A stretch of 35,994 nucleotides of DNA. Origin: Rhodospirillaceae bacterium. Lineage in GTDB: Bacteria > Pseudomonadota > Alphaproteobacteria > Dongiales > Dongiaceae. The notes beneath the pieces were generated by a model that made no database searches, was not told the origin of the DNA, and saw only the letters and a list, made by a program, of their open reading frames with translations. The stretch is taken from positions 1-35,994 of the forward strand of contig SSEL01000050.1 of assembly GCA_008012315.1 (NCBI GenBank). The letters are read 5' to 3'. The position numbers and the translations under genes were made by a program. Below, piece by piece: positions 16,845-24,826 of this stretch. Position 1 is the stretch's first letter. Every line of letters begins with the position of its first letter.

Positions 16845-18869
16845 TTAAAACCGGTAAACCGCATAGGCGCCCGACTCATAGAGCTTGTCCAGCGGGATAT
16901 CGGCCGGATACGGAGCGTCTTTATGCACCAGGAAATGGGTCCAGCCATATTGTTTTGCGGCTTCGCCGATCCGCGGATCCCAGTTGGGTGATCGCAGCAA
17001 CTCCTGGGCCGCTTTCTTTGCGGCCAGATCGGGCATCCACCGGTCATAGGATGGCACCGACAGGAAGCATTGATGCCCGAAAATGGCAGATAGCTGGGTT
17101 TGCCGATCCGGACGTTTGTAATTCTCCGCCGGGTTTCGGAGGTCGTTGGTAACGAGGACCGAACCTTCAATGGGGATCTTCGACAAAGCAGGGATCAGAT
17201 TGGCATTATCCATCACCTGCTCACCGTGATCGGGATGCATGATGGTGTCGATGGCCATGAGGGGAAAGCGCAATGTCTGTGTCCCAATGGCGATGACAAA
17301 TGCGAAAGCAACGATGCCGCGGCCAATACGGTTCAATCGGCGCCAGACACCGGTGACGAGCAAGCCGGCACAAAGCGCGATGCTGATGGTCGCAGGCCCG
17401 GTTATCAGGAACCAACTGAAGTCGGTATCGTCGCCATCGGGTGTTCCCAGCGCTGTTACGGCGACAAGGACGAGAGGGAGGATGCTGATCGCCGCCGCAG
17501 CGACTGCCCTGTCCTTATCCTCGAAATACCGCCCTCTGGCGAACAAAAGGGCAATGACCGACGGAACGAAGAGGATGGCTGCATGCTTGACGGTTTCGAT
17601 GAGGTTGGCGTTCACATAATCATTGGCAAACAGCGCAAACACCAGTTGCCGGCCGCTATCGGAATATTTTTCAAGCCGCATCGTGGCGAAGCCGAGCAGG
17701 AAACCGGCGAGAACCGGCCAAGCGTGCCGCAGCGCAAGAGCGGATGCCTTTTTCAGGTCAGCCCGCCAAGGACGTTCCTGAAGGAAACCGATGAAGCATA
17801 TGACGCCCAGCCAGAGGCAATAGGTGATGAAATGCTGAACCTTAACGCCGGCGGAAGCGCCTACCAGCAGAACGATTAACGCAGATACGGCAAGCGGCCG
17901 CTGCCGGAAAGGGTGCCGAAATGTAAGATAGACGACCCAGAGGGCCAGCAAGGTGCCGGCCTGCGTAACAACGTGAGCGACATTCAGTGACAGCGGCAAT
18001 TGCTGATCGGTATTTCCGCTCAGCAGCAAGGCAAGGGCCTGGCCGACTTTCTTCGTGAGCTTCAGCGAGTTCTGATAGAACGTCCCGATATAAAGCAGCG
18101 CCATGATCGGCAAGCGCAGCCAGCCATCAACGATCGTCCGGGCGATCAGCCAGCAAAGAGCGACCATCCCCAGCGTGAGGCAACCCGAGCCGGCTAGAAA
18201 GAACGCCGTGTGGGGCGCAAGGCCGGTTATGCGTGCGAGTCTCGCGCCGGCTTCCAGCATGGCATAATGGTATGGTCCCAGTTGCCCGACGAAGTTCAAC
18301 GAATTCGGCGGGAAGAGATCGCTGCTGGCAAGGCTGCGAACAAAGGAGAGAAGATAAGCGTTGTCGACGCCGTAGAAGACAGCCGGGTAGGGGCCGGCGC
18401 CCATCCGGAAACCATAGACCATCAACACGGATGACAGAATCAGGGCCAAGACAAACGCCGCGATCTGCAAGGCGGGTGATGATGGTGCGTTTATCTCTTC
18501 CTGGATCTGGTCTCTCGCGGCCCTTTCTTGTCTGCCGCGCCAGATCGAGCCGGCGAAGCTGATGATCAGAAAAACTGCAATCATGAGGTCAGGCTGCAGG
18601 CCTGACGCTTTTGCCAATGTGCTGACGCAGCCAACAAGGACGAGGCCGGTGGCGATGGCGGCAACAAACAACGGCAGGTCTTTGCATACGCGGCCCGGCC
18701 CCAGGAATGCCATGATCGGCAGTGCCGTTACGCATAGGAACAAGCTGGCGATCGTCGCATTTGTGATCGGTGTCCCCGCCCACCAGAAAATCGCAGCGGC
18801 ACTGAAAATGAAAAGAATCGGCCAAAATAAAAACCGCGTAGATGCAATATTCATCGGTACAATTGCCAT
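16845..18869 (-). CDS. large multi-pass membrane protein, possible GT-C glycosyltransferase
   Basis: 674 residues from ATG 18869 (ATG 18854 is an alternative; neither has a strong Shine-Dalgarno). The N-terminal ~560 residues hold at least ten hydrophobic segments; the last ~120 residues form a soluble domain with DNANLIPALSKIPIEGSVLV and the C-terminal VHKDAPYPADIPLDKLYES. A loop with DNAYLLSFVRSLASSDLFPP and the GPYHYAMLEAG segment after the first helices looks like the acidic loop of GT-C polyprenyl-phosphate-sugar transferases, but no diagnostic motif was confirmed. Its place next to wecE suggests a role in the glycan pathway. The longer frame to 19553 runs antisense through gcrA and is rejected. 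Confidence 0.75.
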   Translation of the reverse strand: MAIVPMNIASTRFLFWPILFIFSAAAIFWWAGTPITNATIASLFLCVTALPIMAFLGPGRVCKDLPLFVAAIATGLVLVGCVSTLAKASGLQPDLMIAVFLIISFAGSIWRGRQERAARDQIQEEINAPSSPALQIAAFVLALILSSVLMVYGFRMGAGPYPAVFYGVDNAYLLSFVRSLASSDLFPPNSLNFVGQLGPYHYAMLEAGARLARITGLAPHTAFFLAGSGCLTLGMVALCWLIARTIVDGWLRLPIMALLYIGTFYQNSLKLTKKVGQALALLLSGNTDQQLPLSLNVAHVVTQAGTLLALWVVYLTFRHPFRQRPLAVSALIVLLVGASAGVKVQHFITYCLWLGVICFIGFLQERPWRADLKKASALALRHAWPVLAGFLLGFATMRLEKYSDSGRQLVFALFANDYVNANLIETVKHAAILFVPSVIALLFARGRYFEDKDRAVAAAAISILPLVLVAVTALGTPDGDDTDFSWFLITGPATISIALCAGLLVTGVWRRLNRIGRGIVAFAFVIAIGTQTLRFPLMAIDTIMHPDHGEQVMDNANLIPALSKIPIEGSVLVTNDLRNPAENYKRPDRQTQLSAIFGHQCFLSVPSYDRWMPDLAAKKAAQELLRSPNWDPRIGEAAKQYGWTHFLVHKDAPYPADIPLDKLYESGAYAVYRF

Positions 18870-18949
18870 TGTGGCTGCAATACGTTTCAGCGTGACAAGC
18901 GAACAAGCCGGGTAGGAGGGTTCTAGCTTTTTGAGGTCAGGCGGGCGAG

Positions 18950-18985
18950 AAAAAACGGCCAATCCTTCTGAAGGATTGGCCGTTT
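18950..18985 (-). terminator. intrinsic terminator after gcrA
   Basis: On the minus strand a perfect 15-base stem AAACGGCCAATCCTT / AAGGATTGGCCGTTT (18971-18985 and 18953-18967) with a 3-base loop is followed by a run of Ts ending near 18950. It lies ~30 bases after the gcrA stop and ~80 bases before the start of the next minus-strand gene, separating the two. Confidence 0.88.
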
Positions 18986-19015
18986 CCGGTTCGCGCGAAT
19001 AGCCTGTTGAAGAGC

Positions 19016-19594
19016 CTAGGCCGCTTCCGACTTCCGGTGATAGGCGACGTGGCAATGTTCGGCGCAATAGGGGCGGCCGGGTTCGGCGGGTTCGCCGCAG
19101 AAATGGAAACCGGGCTGTTTCGGATCGCCGACCGGCCAGGAGCAGTTCTTGCTGCCGCCATGGGCCCGGCTGGGCTGCGCCTGCCGGGTCAGGGGTAGGC
19201 CGCCGGCCGACTGGCGGTGCATCTCGGCTGCCGGCCGGACGGGTGCGGCCGAGGGCTGGGGAGCTGCCGGGCTGGCGCCAGTGTTTCCGGTTCCAACGGT
19301 TCCGGCCGGGACGCGATTTGCCATGGGCGATGGCGCCGTGGACGCCATGGCAGGGCGTGCGCGCTCTGGCCGGTCCTGCCGCGCCGTCGCCGCCTTGCGG
19401 CGCGGCTGCGAGGTCCCGCCACTGCCGGCTTCCCGCTTGATCGGTGAGGGGCGTCCGGTCAGACCCAGACGATGGGCTTTGCCGATGACGGCATTTCGGG
19501 TGATGCCGCCCAGAATGGCGGCAATCTGGCTGGCGGTCTGGCCCTGGCCCCAAAGCTTGCGCAGGGTTTCAATCCGCTGTTCGGTCCACTCCAT
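19016..19594 (-). CDS. gcrA: GcrA cell cycle regulator
   Basis: 192 residues. The N-terminal ~45 residues (MEWTEQRIETLRKLWGQGQT, then ITRNAVIGKAHRLGL) are the GcrA helix-turn-helix with the invariant W-T and NAVIGKAHRLGL. A long low-complexity linker (about 46-140, rich in A, P, S and G) leads to a C-terminal Cys-rich module ending CAEHCHVAYHRKS (five cysteines). In Caulobacter, GcrA binds sigma70-RNA polymerase and activates promoters carrying CcrM-methylated GANTC sites, controlling S-phase genes. AAGGAGG lies 6-7 bases before ATG 19594. It has its own terminator downstream and a complex upstream region (19.65-19.76 kb). This family is strong evidence for an alphaproteobacterium. Confidence 0.95.
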   Translation of the reverse strand: MEWTEQRIETLRKLWGQGQTASQIAAILGGITRNAVIGKAHRLGLTGRPSPIKREAGSGGTSQPRRKAATARQDRPERARPAMASTAPSPMANRVPAGTVGTGNTGASPAAPQPSAAPVRPAAEMHRQSAGGLPLTRQAQPSRAHGGSKNCSWPVGDPKQPGFHFCGEPAEPGRPYCAEHCHVAYHRKSEAA

Positions 19595-19695
19595 GGCGTG
19601 CCTCCTTATAATATAATTAGCCGGTGCGTGCCGCGAGATATTGTGTGGGACCTATTTCACCCCACAACATGCGGGGAGGCAAGACCTGCTATGCA

Positions 19696-19726
19696 GAATC
19701 TTGTGGATAGCTGGGGGTTATCCTCA
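19696..19726. promoter_or_regulatory. candidate DnaA-box pair and GANTC site upstream of gcrA
   Basis: GAATC (19696-19700) is a CcrM-type GANTC site. TGTGGATAG (19702-19710) is the complement of CTATCCACA, one mismatch from the DnaA box TTATCCACA, and TTATCCTCA (19718-19726) is also one mismatch away, in the opposite orientation, with 7 bases between. All lie 100-130 bases before the gcrA ATG. A CtrA-half-site-like TTAACCAC (minus strand, 19753-19760, one mismatch to TTAACCAT) is farther upstream. In Caulobacter, DnaA activates and CtrA represses gcrA; the match here is by eye. Confidence 0.5.
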
Positions 19727-19763
19727 AGATTTTGGGGGGAAGGGCAGTAATTGTGGTTAAGGC

Positions 19764-20099
19764 TTAGTCAACAACAGCCAATTGACGTCCGAGCATCTCG
19801 ATGATGTCACTCAGCATGCGGCTGGAAGCGAGCTGTCTGCTCCGCGACAACAGGACGTAATTGGCATCCCGGTCACCTTTTAGGACAACTTTGTTGACTG
19901 AAAAGAGAGGTTGTTCGTGACTGCGGCGGTAGATCGAAAAGACCGCCATATTACTGCGATGGTCGATGGCGTAGTCACGCCAGAGCCCCCGGCTTACCTG
20001 CCGGCTGTAGATTGCCAGCAACTGGGCCAAGTCCTCGCGGCTGAAAAAGACCCGCCGGCCCTTGCGTTGATAATCTGCCAGAAGTACCAGTTGCGCCAT
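19764..20099 (-). CDS. DUF2794 domain-containing protein
   Basis: Small soluble protein, 111 residues, of the alphaproteobacterial DUF2794 family. The core is VFFSREDLAQLLAIYSRQV, GLWRDYAIDH and AVFSIYRRSHEQPLFSVNKV. Function unknown. The ATG at 20099 with GGAGG close upstream is chosen; the longer frame to 20231 adds 44 residues with no family support. It is on the same strand as gcrA but separated by the gcrA regulatory region. Confidence 0.85.
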   Translation of the reverse strand: MAQLVLLADYQRKGRRVFFSREDLAQLLAIYSRQVSRGLWRDYAIDHRSNMAVFSIYRRSHEQPLFSVNKVVLKGDRDANYVLLSRSRQLASSRMLSDIIEMLGRQLAVVD

Positions 20100-20304
20100 C
20101 TGCCTCCGCGAGCCCCGATGCCTGATCGTCGGCCCCGCCTTAGCGGTCCTTCCGAGGATGCTAAGAGCGACAGGTGCTGCCGGGCAAGCAACCAGCTTGC
20201 CATCGACTCGACACCTCATTCCCGATGCCATGACCAGTTTTCACCAATTCCCGCATCCCGTCCAGATTCGTAAATGGATCGGGGCGACGACCGGGAAGGT
20301 GGAT

Positions 20305-20775
20305 TTAATGGACGCGGATTTCCGGGCTCGCCGTCGGGTCGGGATTGTCGTAACACCAGACATCGCCGATCGTCTGATAGCAATAACCGGCATTATCCCG
20401 CTTTTCTGCCGCCTCCATCTGTGCGAGTTCGGCGGAGCTGAGGCAATATTTGCCCGTCTGCTGGTAGCGCAGGATGTTACAGTCCTGGCCAGTGACGAGG
20501 GAGGCCAGGTGATCCGAGGCGGTCTTGCCGGTCTGGTTCAAGCTGCTGCCTTCAACCAGGCCATAGACGGCGGCGCCGGTGGTGATTTCACAGCCGCTTA
20601 GGGCCAAAAGAAGGCCGATGCCCAGGAACAGCAGGCGGCCGGCGGCTAGGCCGTTCCCTGCCGGTCCGTTCGCCACGGGGCCGTTCACTACGGGGCCGTT
20701 CGCTACGGGGCCACTCGTTGCTGGGCCGCAGGTTGCAGAGGCCGGGTGCCCGTCTTGGCGGTCTGGCATGGTCAT
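20305..20775 (-). CDS. putative lipoprotein with GPVANG repeat N-terminal extension
   Basis: 156 residues from ATG 20775, which has GGAAGGAT at a good distance. Residues ~20-42 are a low-complexity G-P-V-A-N repeat, encoded by five 15-base tandem units (20651-20725). A hydrophobic segment RLLFLGIGLLLALSGC (47-62) with lipobox LSGC follows, giving acylated C62. The mature part has two cysteine-bearing blocks, CNILRYQQTGKYCLSS and GYCYQTIGDVWCYDNPDP, a pattern recalled from small alphaproteobacterial lipoproteins of unknown function. A signal peptide starting ~46 residues into the frame is abnormal; no closer ATG, GTG or TTG start was found, so either the extension is real or the signal is recognised from inside. 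Confidence 0.72.
   Translation of the reverse strand: MTMPDRQDGHPASATCGPATSGPVANGPVVNGPVANGPAGNGLAAGRLLFLGIGLLLALSGCEITTGAAVYGLVEGSSLNQTGKTASDHLASLVTGQDCNILRYQQTGKYCLSSAELAQMEAAEKRDNAGYCYQTIGDVWCYDNPDPTASPEIRVH
20651..20725. repeat. 15-base tandem repeat inside lipoprotein gene
   Basis: Five consecutive 15-base units of the type CCGTTCGCTACGGGG, three nearly identical (20666-20710) and two diverged at the ends. In the minus-strand gene each unit adds five residues, so copy-number change would keep the frame. Confidence 0.85.
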
Positions 20776-20853
20776 GGGTGATCCTTCCGGCGTTTCATAT
20801 GGCCTGACAAGCGATTGCCCAAGATTAAAGCAAGAATCGTTCCAAATTTCTAA

Positions 20854-20883
20854 ATGCCCCGGCGGCTTCGCTTGCCGGGGCAT
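20854..20883. repeat. hairpin in divergent intergenic region
   Basis: ATGCCCCGGC (20854-20863) and GCCGGGGCAT (20874-20883) are perfect 10-base arms with a 10-base loop. It lies between the lipoprotein gene (minus) and the yfgM-like gene (plus). On the minus strand it is followed by TTTAGAAATTT; its role is unclear. Confidence 0.5.
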
Positions 20884-20938
20884 CGCATCGGTGCTTTTCC
20901 CAACCCTTTCAAGGCACTCGCAACGACGTTCTACGATT

Positions 20939-20967
20939 TTGACGATTGGCGGCTATGTCGCTATGTT
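20939..20967 (+). promoter_or_regulatory. sigma70-like promoter for the yfgM-bamB-der operon
   Basis: TTGACG (20939-20944), a 17-base spacer and TATGTT (20962-20967). A start of transcription near 20975 would leave a leader of about 100 bases before GTG 21074. Based on consensus match and spacing only. Confidence 0.5.
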
Positions 20968-21073
20968 AGCGCGCAAATTTCCAAACCAAACCGACATGGG
21001 CGATTTCGTCAGGCCGATGCAGGCGCGGTATATGAGGTAGCTGCCGGGCACGGCAGGATTAAGAGGTTCAGGC

Positions 21074-21721
21074 GTGGCGGACATTTTTAACGAGATCGAC
21101 GAGGAGTTACGGGCCGACCAGGCGCGTGCCTTCTGGCGGAAATACGGCAATTACGTGATCGGCGCGGCGCTGCTGGCGGTGCTGGCGACGGCCCTGTGGT
21201 GGGGCTGGCAGCGCTATGACGACTACCGGCGCCAACAGGCCAGCGTCGAATTCCTGGAAGCCGTGCAACAGCAGCAAAAGGATGCCAAAGCCGGCGGCGC
21301 GGCGCTCGATCGGGTGGCGGCGCAGGGCGGCGGCTATGGTCTCCTGGCCCGCTTCCAATTGGCGAACAGCGCCATGGCCAGCGATCCGGCCCGGGCGGCC
21401 GATCTGTTATCGGCGATCGCGAAGGATCAGTCCGTCGATCCGGCAGCGCGGGATTTGGCGGCGATCGAAGCCGGCCTGATGAAATTGCAGGCAAACAAGC
21501 CGGCTGATGCATTGGCCCTGGTGCAGCCATTGGCGGTCGAGGGAAATGCCTATCGCTTTTCGGCCCTGGAGGTTTCCGGTCTCGCCCAGCTGGCGGCCGG
21601 CGATAAGGACAAGGCCCGGGAGACGTTTACCGAATTGCAGAAACTGGCATCGGCTCCCGGCGCGGACAGTCCGGCAATGGCGATGCGGGCGCAGCAGATG
21701 CTGGACCGGCTGCAAAAATAA
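21074..21721 (+). CDS. YfgM-like TPR membrane protein
   Basis: 215 residues, one N-terminal transmembrane helix (about 25-45, NYVIGAALLAVLATALWWGW) preceded by an acidic cytoplasmic stretch (ADIFNEIDEELRADQARAF), then a periplasmic TPR-type helical repeat domain (PF09976 layout). In E. coli YfgM is an inner-membrane partner of SecYEG and of periplasmic chaperones. Here it sits before bamB and der exactly as in E. coli, supporting orthology. The GTG start at 21074 has AAGAGG 7 bases upstream. Confidence 0.88.
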   Translation: MADIFNEIDEELRADQARAFWRKYGNYVIGAALLAVLATALWWGWQRYDDYRRQQASVEFLEAVQQQQKDAKAGGAALDRVAAQGGGYGLLARFQLANSAMASDPARAADLLSAIAKDQSVDPAARDLAAIEAGLMKLQANKPADALALVQPLAVEGNAYRFSALEVSGLAQLAAGDKDKARETFTELQKLASAPGADSPAMAMRAQQMLDRLQK

Positions 21722-21846
21722 GATTGCGGCAGGGCTGTCGGGATCCGGCCTTGATCACCGGCCCGTCTCGGCAGCCTGTCGTTGACTTGGCTTGTGGCAT
21801 CCCCATGAGATAAACCCATCGAGGCTGTCTCATCGGCGAAAAATGA

Positions 21847-21868
21847 GCCGGCGGCCATAATCGCCGGC
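21847..21868. repeat. small hairpin between yfgM-like gene and bamB
   Basis: GCCGGCG (21847-21853) and CGCCGGC (21862-21868) with an 8-base loop, 26 bases before the bamB start. No T-run; possible intercistronic stabiliser. Confidence 0.35.
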
Positions 21869-21893
21869 CGGTAGATAGGGAATTGGCGACCAG

Positions 21894-23276
21894 ATGGGCG
21901 GCGTGATGAAGCGAATGACAGGGCAAAACGGCCAGCCGGCTTTGCACGGCACCTCTTCGGTCAGATGGAAGACGGTCATCCGTGCCGGCCTGTTCGGCGC
22001 CGCCGCGCTGACGGCCTTGTCCGCCTGCGATAAATCCAAGACGCCTTTGCCGGGCGAACGCGTCTCGGTGCTGCAGCTCGACCGCAGCCTGAACGCCGAT
22101 GAATCCCTGGCGGGTGTGCAGGTACGCTTGCCGAAGCCCTACCTGAACAAAGACTGGCCTCAGGCCGGTGGCGAGCAAAGCCATGCCATGTATCATCTGC
22201 AAGCGAGCAATCAGCCGTTGCAGCGAGTCTGGTCGACCGATGTCGGTTCATCCGCCAGCGATGACAATCGCTTGCTGGCGGAGCCGGTGGTCGCCGGCGG
22301 CGTCGTCTATACGATGGATGCGGATTCCGAAGTCTCGGCGGTGGATGCGAAGAGCGGCGACCGGCTGTGGCGGGTCGATCTGACGCCCGACGAGGAAGAT
22401 GACGATCTGTTCGGCGGCGGGCTTGCCGTCTCCGAGGGCAAGGTGGTGGTAACGACACCGTTTGCCAAGGTTTTTGCGCTCGATGCCAAGAGCGGCGAGA
22501 CGATTTGGGAAACCTCCGCGCCATCGCCGATGCGGGCCGCTCCGGCTGTCAGTGACGGCCGCATCTTTTCCGTGACGCTGGACAACCAGCTCATTGTTTA
22601 TGCGCTCGATGATGGCCGCCGTCTCTGGTCGAATGCCGGGGTCGAGGAAGCCGCCGGCTTGCTGGGTGGGGCCACGCCGGCCGTGTTCGGCAGCGTCGTC
22701 GTCGCCGCTTATACCTCGGGCGACCTGCTGGCTTTCGATGTCACCAATGGCCGAATCCTGTGGAGCGACAATCTGGCCGGCAAGACGCGCGGCGATTCAA
22801 CCGCCACCCTTACCGATATCCGTGGGCGGCCGGTGATCGATCGCGATATGGTCATCGCCGTCAGCAATGGCGGCGTCATGGCGGCGATCAGTCCGCGGCG
22901 TGGCGGCCGCGTCTGGGATGCCAGCATCGGCGGGACGCAAAGCCCATGGGTCGCCGGCGATTTCATCTATGTGCTGACGAATAACAGCGAAGTGCTTTGC
23001 CTGCAGCGCCAGGACGGCCGCATCAAATGGGTGCAGAATCTGCCGCCCTTCGAGGATCCGGAAAAGCACAAGGATCCGATCTATTGGAGCGGCCCGGTCC
23101 TGGCCGGCGATCGGTTGCTGGTGACGGGATCGAGCGGCTATGCCGTTTCCATCTCGCCCTATTCCGGTAAAATCCTCGGACAGCAGGAAATCGGCCGCTC
23201 CCATCTGCCGCCGGTGGTGGCCGACGGGACGGTGTACATACTGACCGATAACGCGGATCTCCTGGCCTTCAGATAA
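21894..23276 (+). CDS. bamB: outer membrane assembly lipoprotein BamB
   Basis: 460 residues, eight-bladed PQQ-like beta-propeller lipoprotein of the BAM complex that helps insert outer-membrane beta-barrels. The signal peptide RAGLFGAAALTALSAC ends in a lipobox with C45 as the acylated residue (numbered from ATG 21894). The propeller blades are seen as repeated motifs of the type VYTMDADSEVSAVDAKSGD, VFALDAKSGETIWE, LIVYALDDGRRLW and LLAFDVTNGRILWS. Start uncertain: ATG 21894 or the ATG at 21906 (MKRMTGQ). It lies 172 bases after the yfgM-like gene and 89 before der, in the same order as in E. coli. Confidence 0.92.
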   Translation: MGGVMKRMTGQNGQPALHGTSSVRWKTVIRAGLFGAAALTALSACDKSKTPLPGERVSVLQLDRSLNADESLAGVQVRLPKPYLNKDWPQAGGEQSHAMYHLQASNQPLQRVWSTDVGSSASDDNRLLAEPVVAGGVVYTMDADSEVSAVDAKSGDRLWRVDLTPDEEDDDLFGGGLAVSEGKVVVTTPFAKVFALDAKSGETIWETSAPSPMRAAPAVSDGRIFSVTLDNQLIVYALDDGRRLWSNAGVEEAAGLLGGATPAVFGSVVVAAYTSGDLLAFDVTNGRILWSDNLAGKTRGDSTATLTDIRGRPVIDRDMVIAVSNGGVMAAISPRRGGRVWDASIGGTQSPWVAGDFIYVLTNNSEVLCLQRQDGRIKWVQNLPPFEDPEKHKDPIYWSGPVLAGDRLLVTGSSGYAVSISPYSGKILGQQEIGRSHLPPVVADGTVYILTDNADLLAFR

Positions 23277-23365
23277 CGGGCTGACTGACTCAACTGAAGG
23301 ATGGACCGGCTGCGTCGCCGTGAGGGCGGTATCGGGCGGTCCATCGTATTTGATCGAAACGATAT

Positions 23366-24814
23366 ATGACTTTCACCGTCGCCATCGTCGGCCGACCCAA
23401 TGTCGGCAAATCGACCTTGTTCAACCGCCTGATCGGCAAGCGTCTGGCGATCGTCGACGATCGTCCCGGCGTGACCCGGGACCGACGCTATGGCGCCGGC
23501 CGGTTGGGCGATCTCGATTTCACTGTCATCGATACGGCCGGCCTGGAAGACGTGCATCACGGCAGCCTGGAATCCCGCATGCGGGAACAGACCGAGCAGG
23601 CGGTCAACAGCGCGCAAGTCGCCCTGCTGGTGATCGATGCGAGGGCGGGCGTCACGGCGCTCGACGAGCATTTTGCCCGGCAATTGCGCAAGCGCCGCAC
23701 GCCGGTGATCCTGGTTGCCAATAAAAGCGAAGGTAAAGCCGGCCAGGCGGGAGCGATGGAAGCCTATGGCCTCGGCCTCGGCACGCCGATCGCCATTTCC
23801 GCCGAACATGGCGAAGGCATGGGCGATCTCTATGACGCCATGCAGCCCTTTGTTGATGCCTGGCGCAACAAGAGCGGCATGGCCGGCGGGGTGGGCGACG
23901 AGGCGGCGGCGCTGGAAGCGGCGGCCCAGCCGGTCGCGCTGGATGCCGAATTGGACGCCTTGCCGACGGATGAGGTCGAGGCGCCCAGCCATCTGCAGCT
24001 TGCCATTGTCGGCCGGCCCAATGTCGGCAAGTCGACCCTGGTCAACCGGCTGATCGGCGAGGACCGCCTGCTGACCGGCCCCGAAGCGGGCATCACGCGC
24101 GATGCGATCGCCATCGATTGGCAGTGGCGTGACCAGTCGGGGCGGGATCATCCGGTCCGGCTGATCGATACCGCCGGTCTGCGCCGCCGGTCGCGGGTGG
24201 TCGAAAAGCTGGAGCGGTTGTCCGGGCTCGATACCGAACGGGCGGTCCGCTTTGCCCATGTCGTCGTCCTGGTTCTGGATTCCCACGACATGCTGGAAAA
24301 GCAGGATCTGACCATTGCCCGCCAGGTGATCGAAGAGGGCCGGGCCCTGGTCATCGCCGCCAATAAATGGGATGTGGTCGAGGACAAGGCCGAAGCGCTG
24401 AAGAAGCTGCGCGAGCGGCTCGATCTCTCTTTGCCCCAGGTGCGCGGCCTGCCGGTCGTCACCATTTCCGGCCTGACCGGGCGCAATCTCGACAAGCTGA
24501 TGGACGCGGTCTTTGCGATCTATGCCCGCTGGAACCGGCGGGTGCCGACCGCGCAGCTCAATCGCTGGCTGGGTGATGTGCAGCAGATGCACCCGGCGCC
24601 TTTGGTGGCCGGCCGGCGGGTGAAGATCCGCTATATGACCCAGATCAAGACAAGACCGCCGACCTTCGCACTCTTCGCCCAGATGGCGGATGAACTGCCG
24701 GATTCTTATCACAGGTATCTGCTGAACGGCATACGCGATACCTTCGATCTCAGCGGCGTTCCGCTGCGTCTCTATTCCCGGCGCGGTGAAAACCCGTTCG
24801 ACCGGAACAGGTAA
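23366..24814 (+). CDS. der: ribosome biogenesis GTPase Der (EngA)
   Basis: 482 residues with two tandem GTPase domains and a C-terminal KH-like domain. First G domain: GRPNVGKST (9-17), DTAGL (57-61), NKSEG region (119-123). Second: GRPNVGKST (216-224), DTAGL near 271-275, NKWD near 333-336. The linker (~165-210) is acidic and longer than in short forms. Der is essential for 50S subunit maturation. It ends 12 bases before the convergent ABC permease gene, with no room for a separate terminator. Confidence 0.97.
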   Translation: MTFTVAIVGRPNVGKSTLFNRLIGKRLAIVDDRPGVTRDRRYGAGRLGDLDFTVIDTAGLEDVHHGSLESRMREQTEQAVNSAQVALLVIDARAGVTALDEHFARQLRKRRTPVILVANKSEGKAGQAGAMEAYGLGLGTPIAISAEHGEGMGDLYDAMQPFVDAWRNKSGMAGGVGDEAAALEAAAQPVALDAELDALPTDEVEAPSHLQLAIVGRPNVGKSTLVNRLIGEDRLLTGPEAGITRDAIAIDWQWRDQSGRDHPVRLIDTAGLRRRSRVVEKLERLSGLDTERAVRFAHVVVLVLDSHDMLEKQDLTIARQVIEEGRALVIAANKWDVVEDKAEALKKLRERLDLSLPQVRGLPVVTISGLTGRNLDKLMDAVFAIYARWNRRVPTAQLNRWLGDVQQMHPAPLVAGRRVKIRYMTQIKTRPPTFALFAQMADELPDSYHRYLLNGIRDTFDLSGVPLRLYSRRGENPFDRNR

Positions 24815-24826
24815 TCGAGAGGGCAG

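Noticed and set aside
18870..19553. N-terminal extension of the large membrane protein frame, giving 902 codons
   Set aside because: The extension runs through gcrA on the same strand in another frame and across its terminator; it has no homology and no start signal.
20666..20710. Repeated GTTC spacing as a LexA operator, or a small CRISPR-like array
   Set aside because: GTTC spacing is 11, not 7; units are contiguous 15-mers with no spacers and lie in a coding frame.
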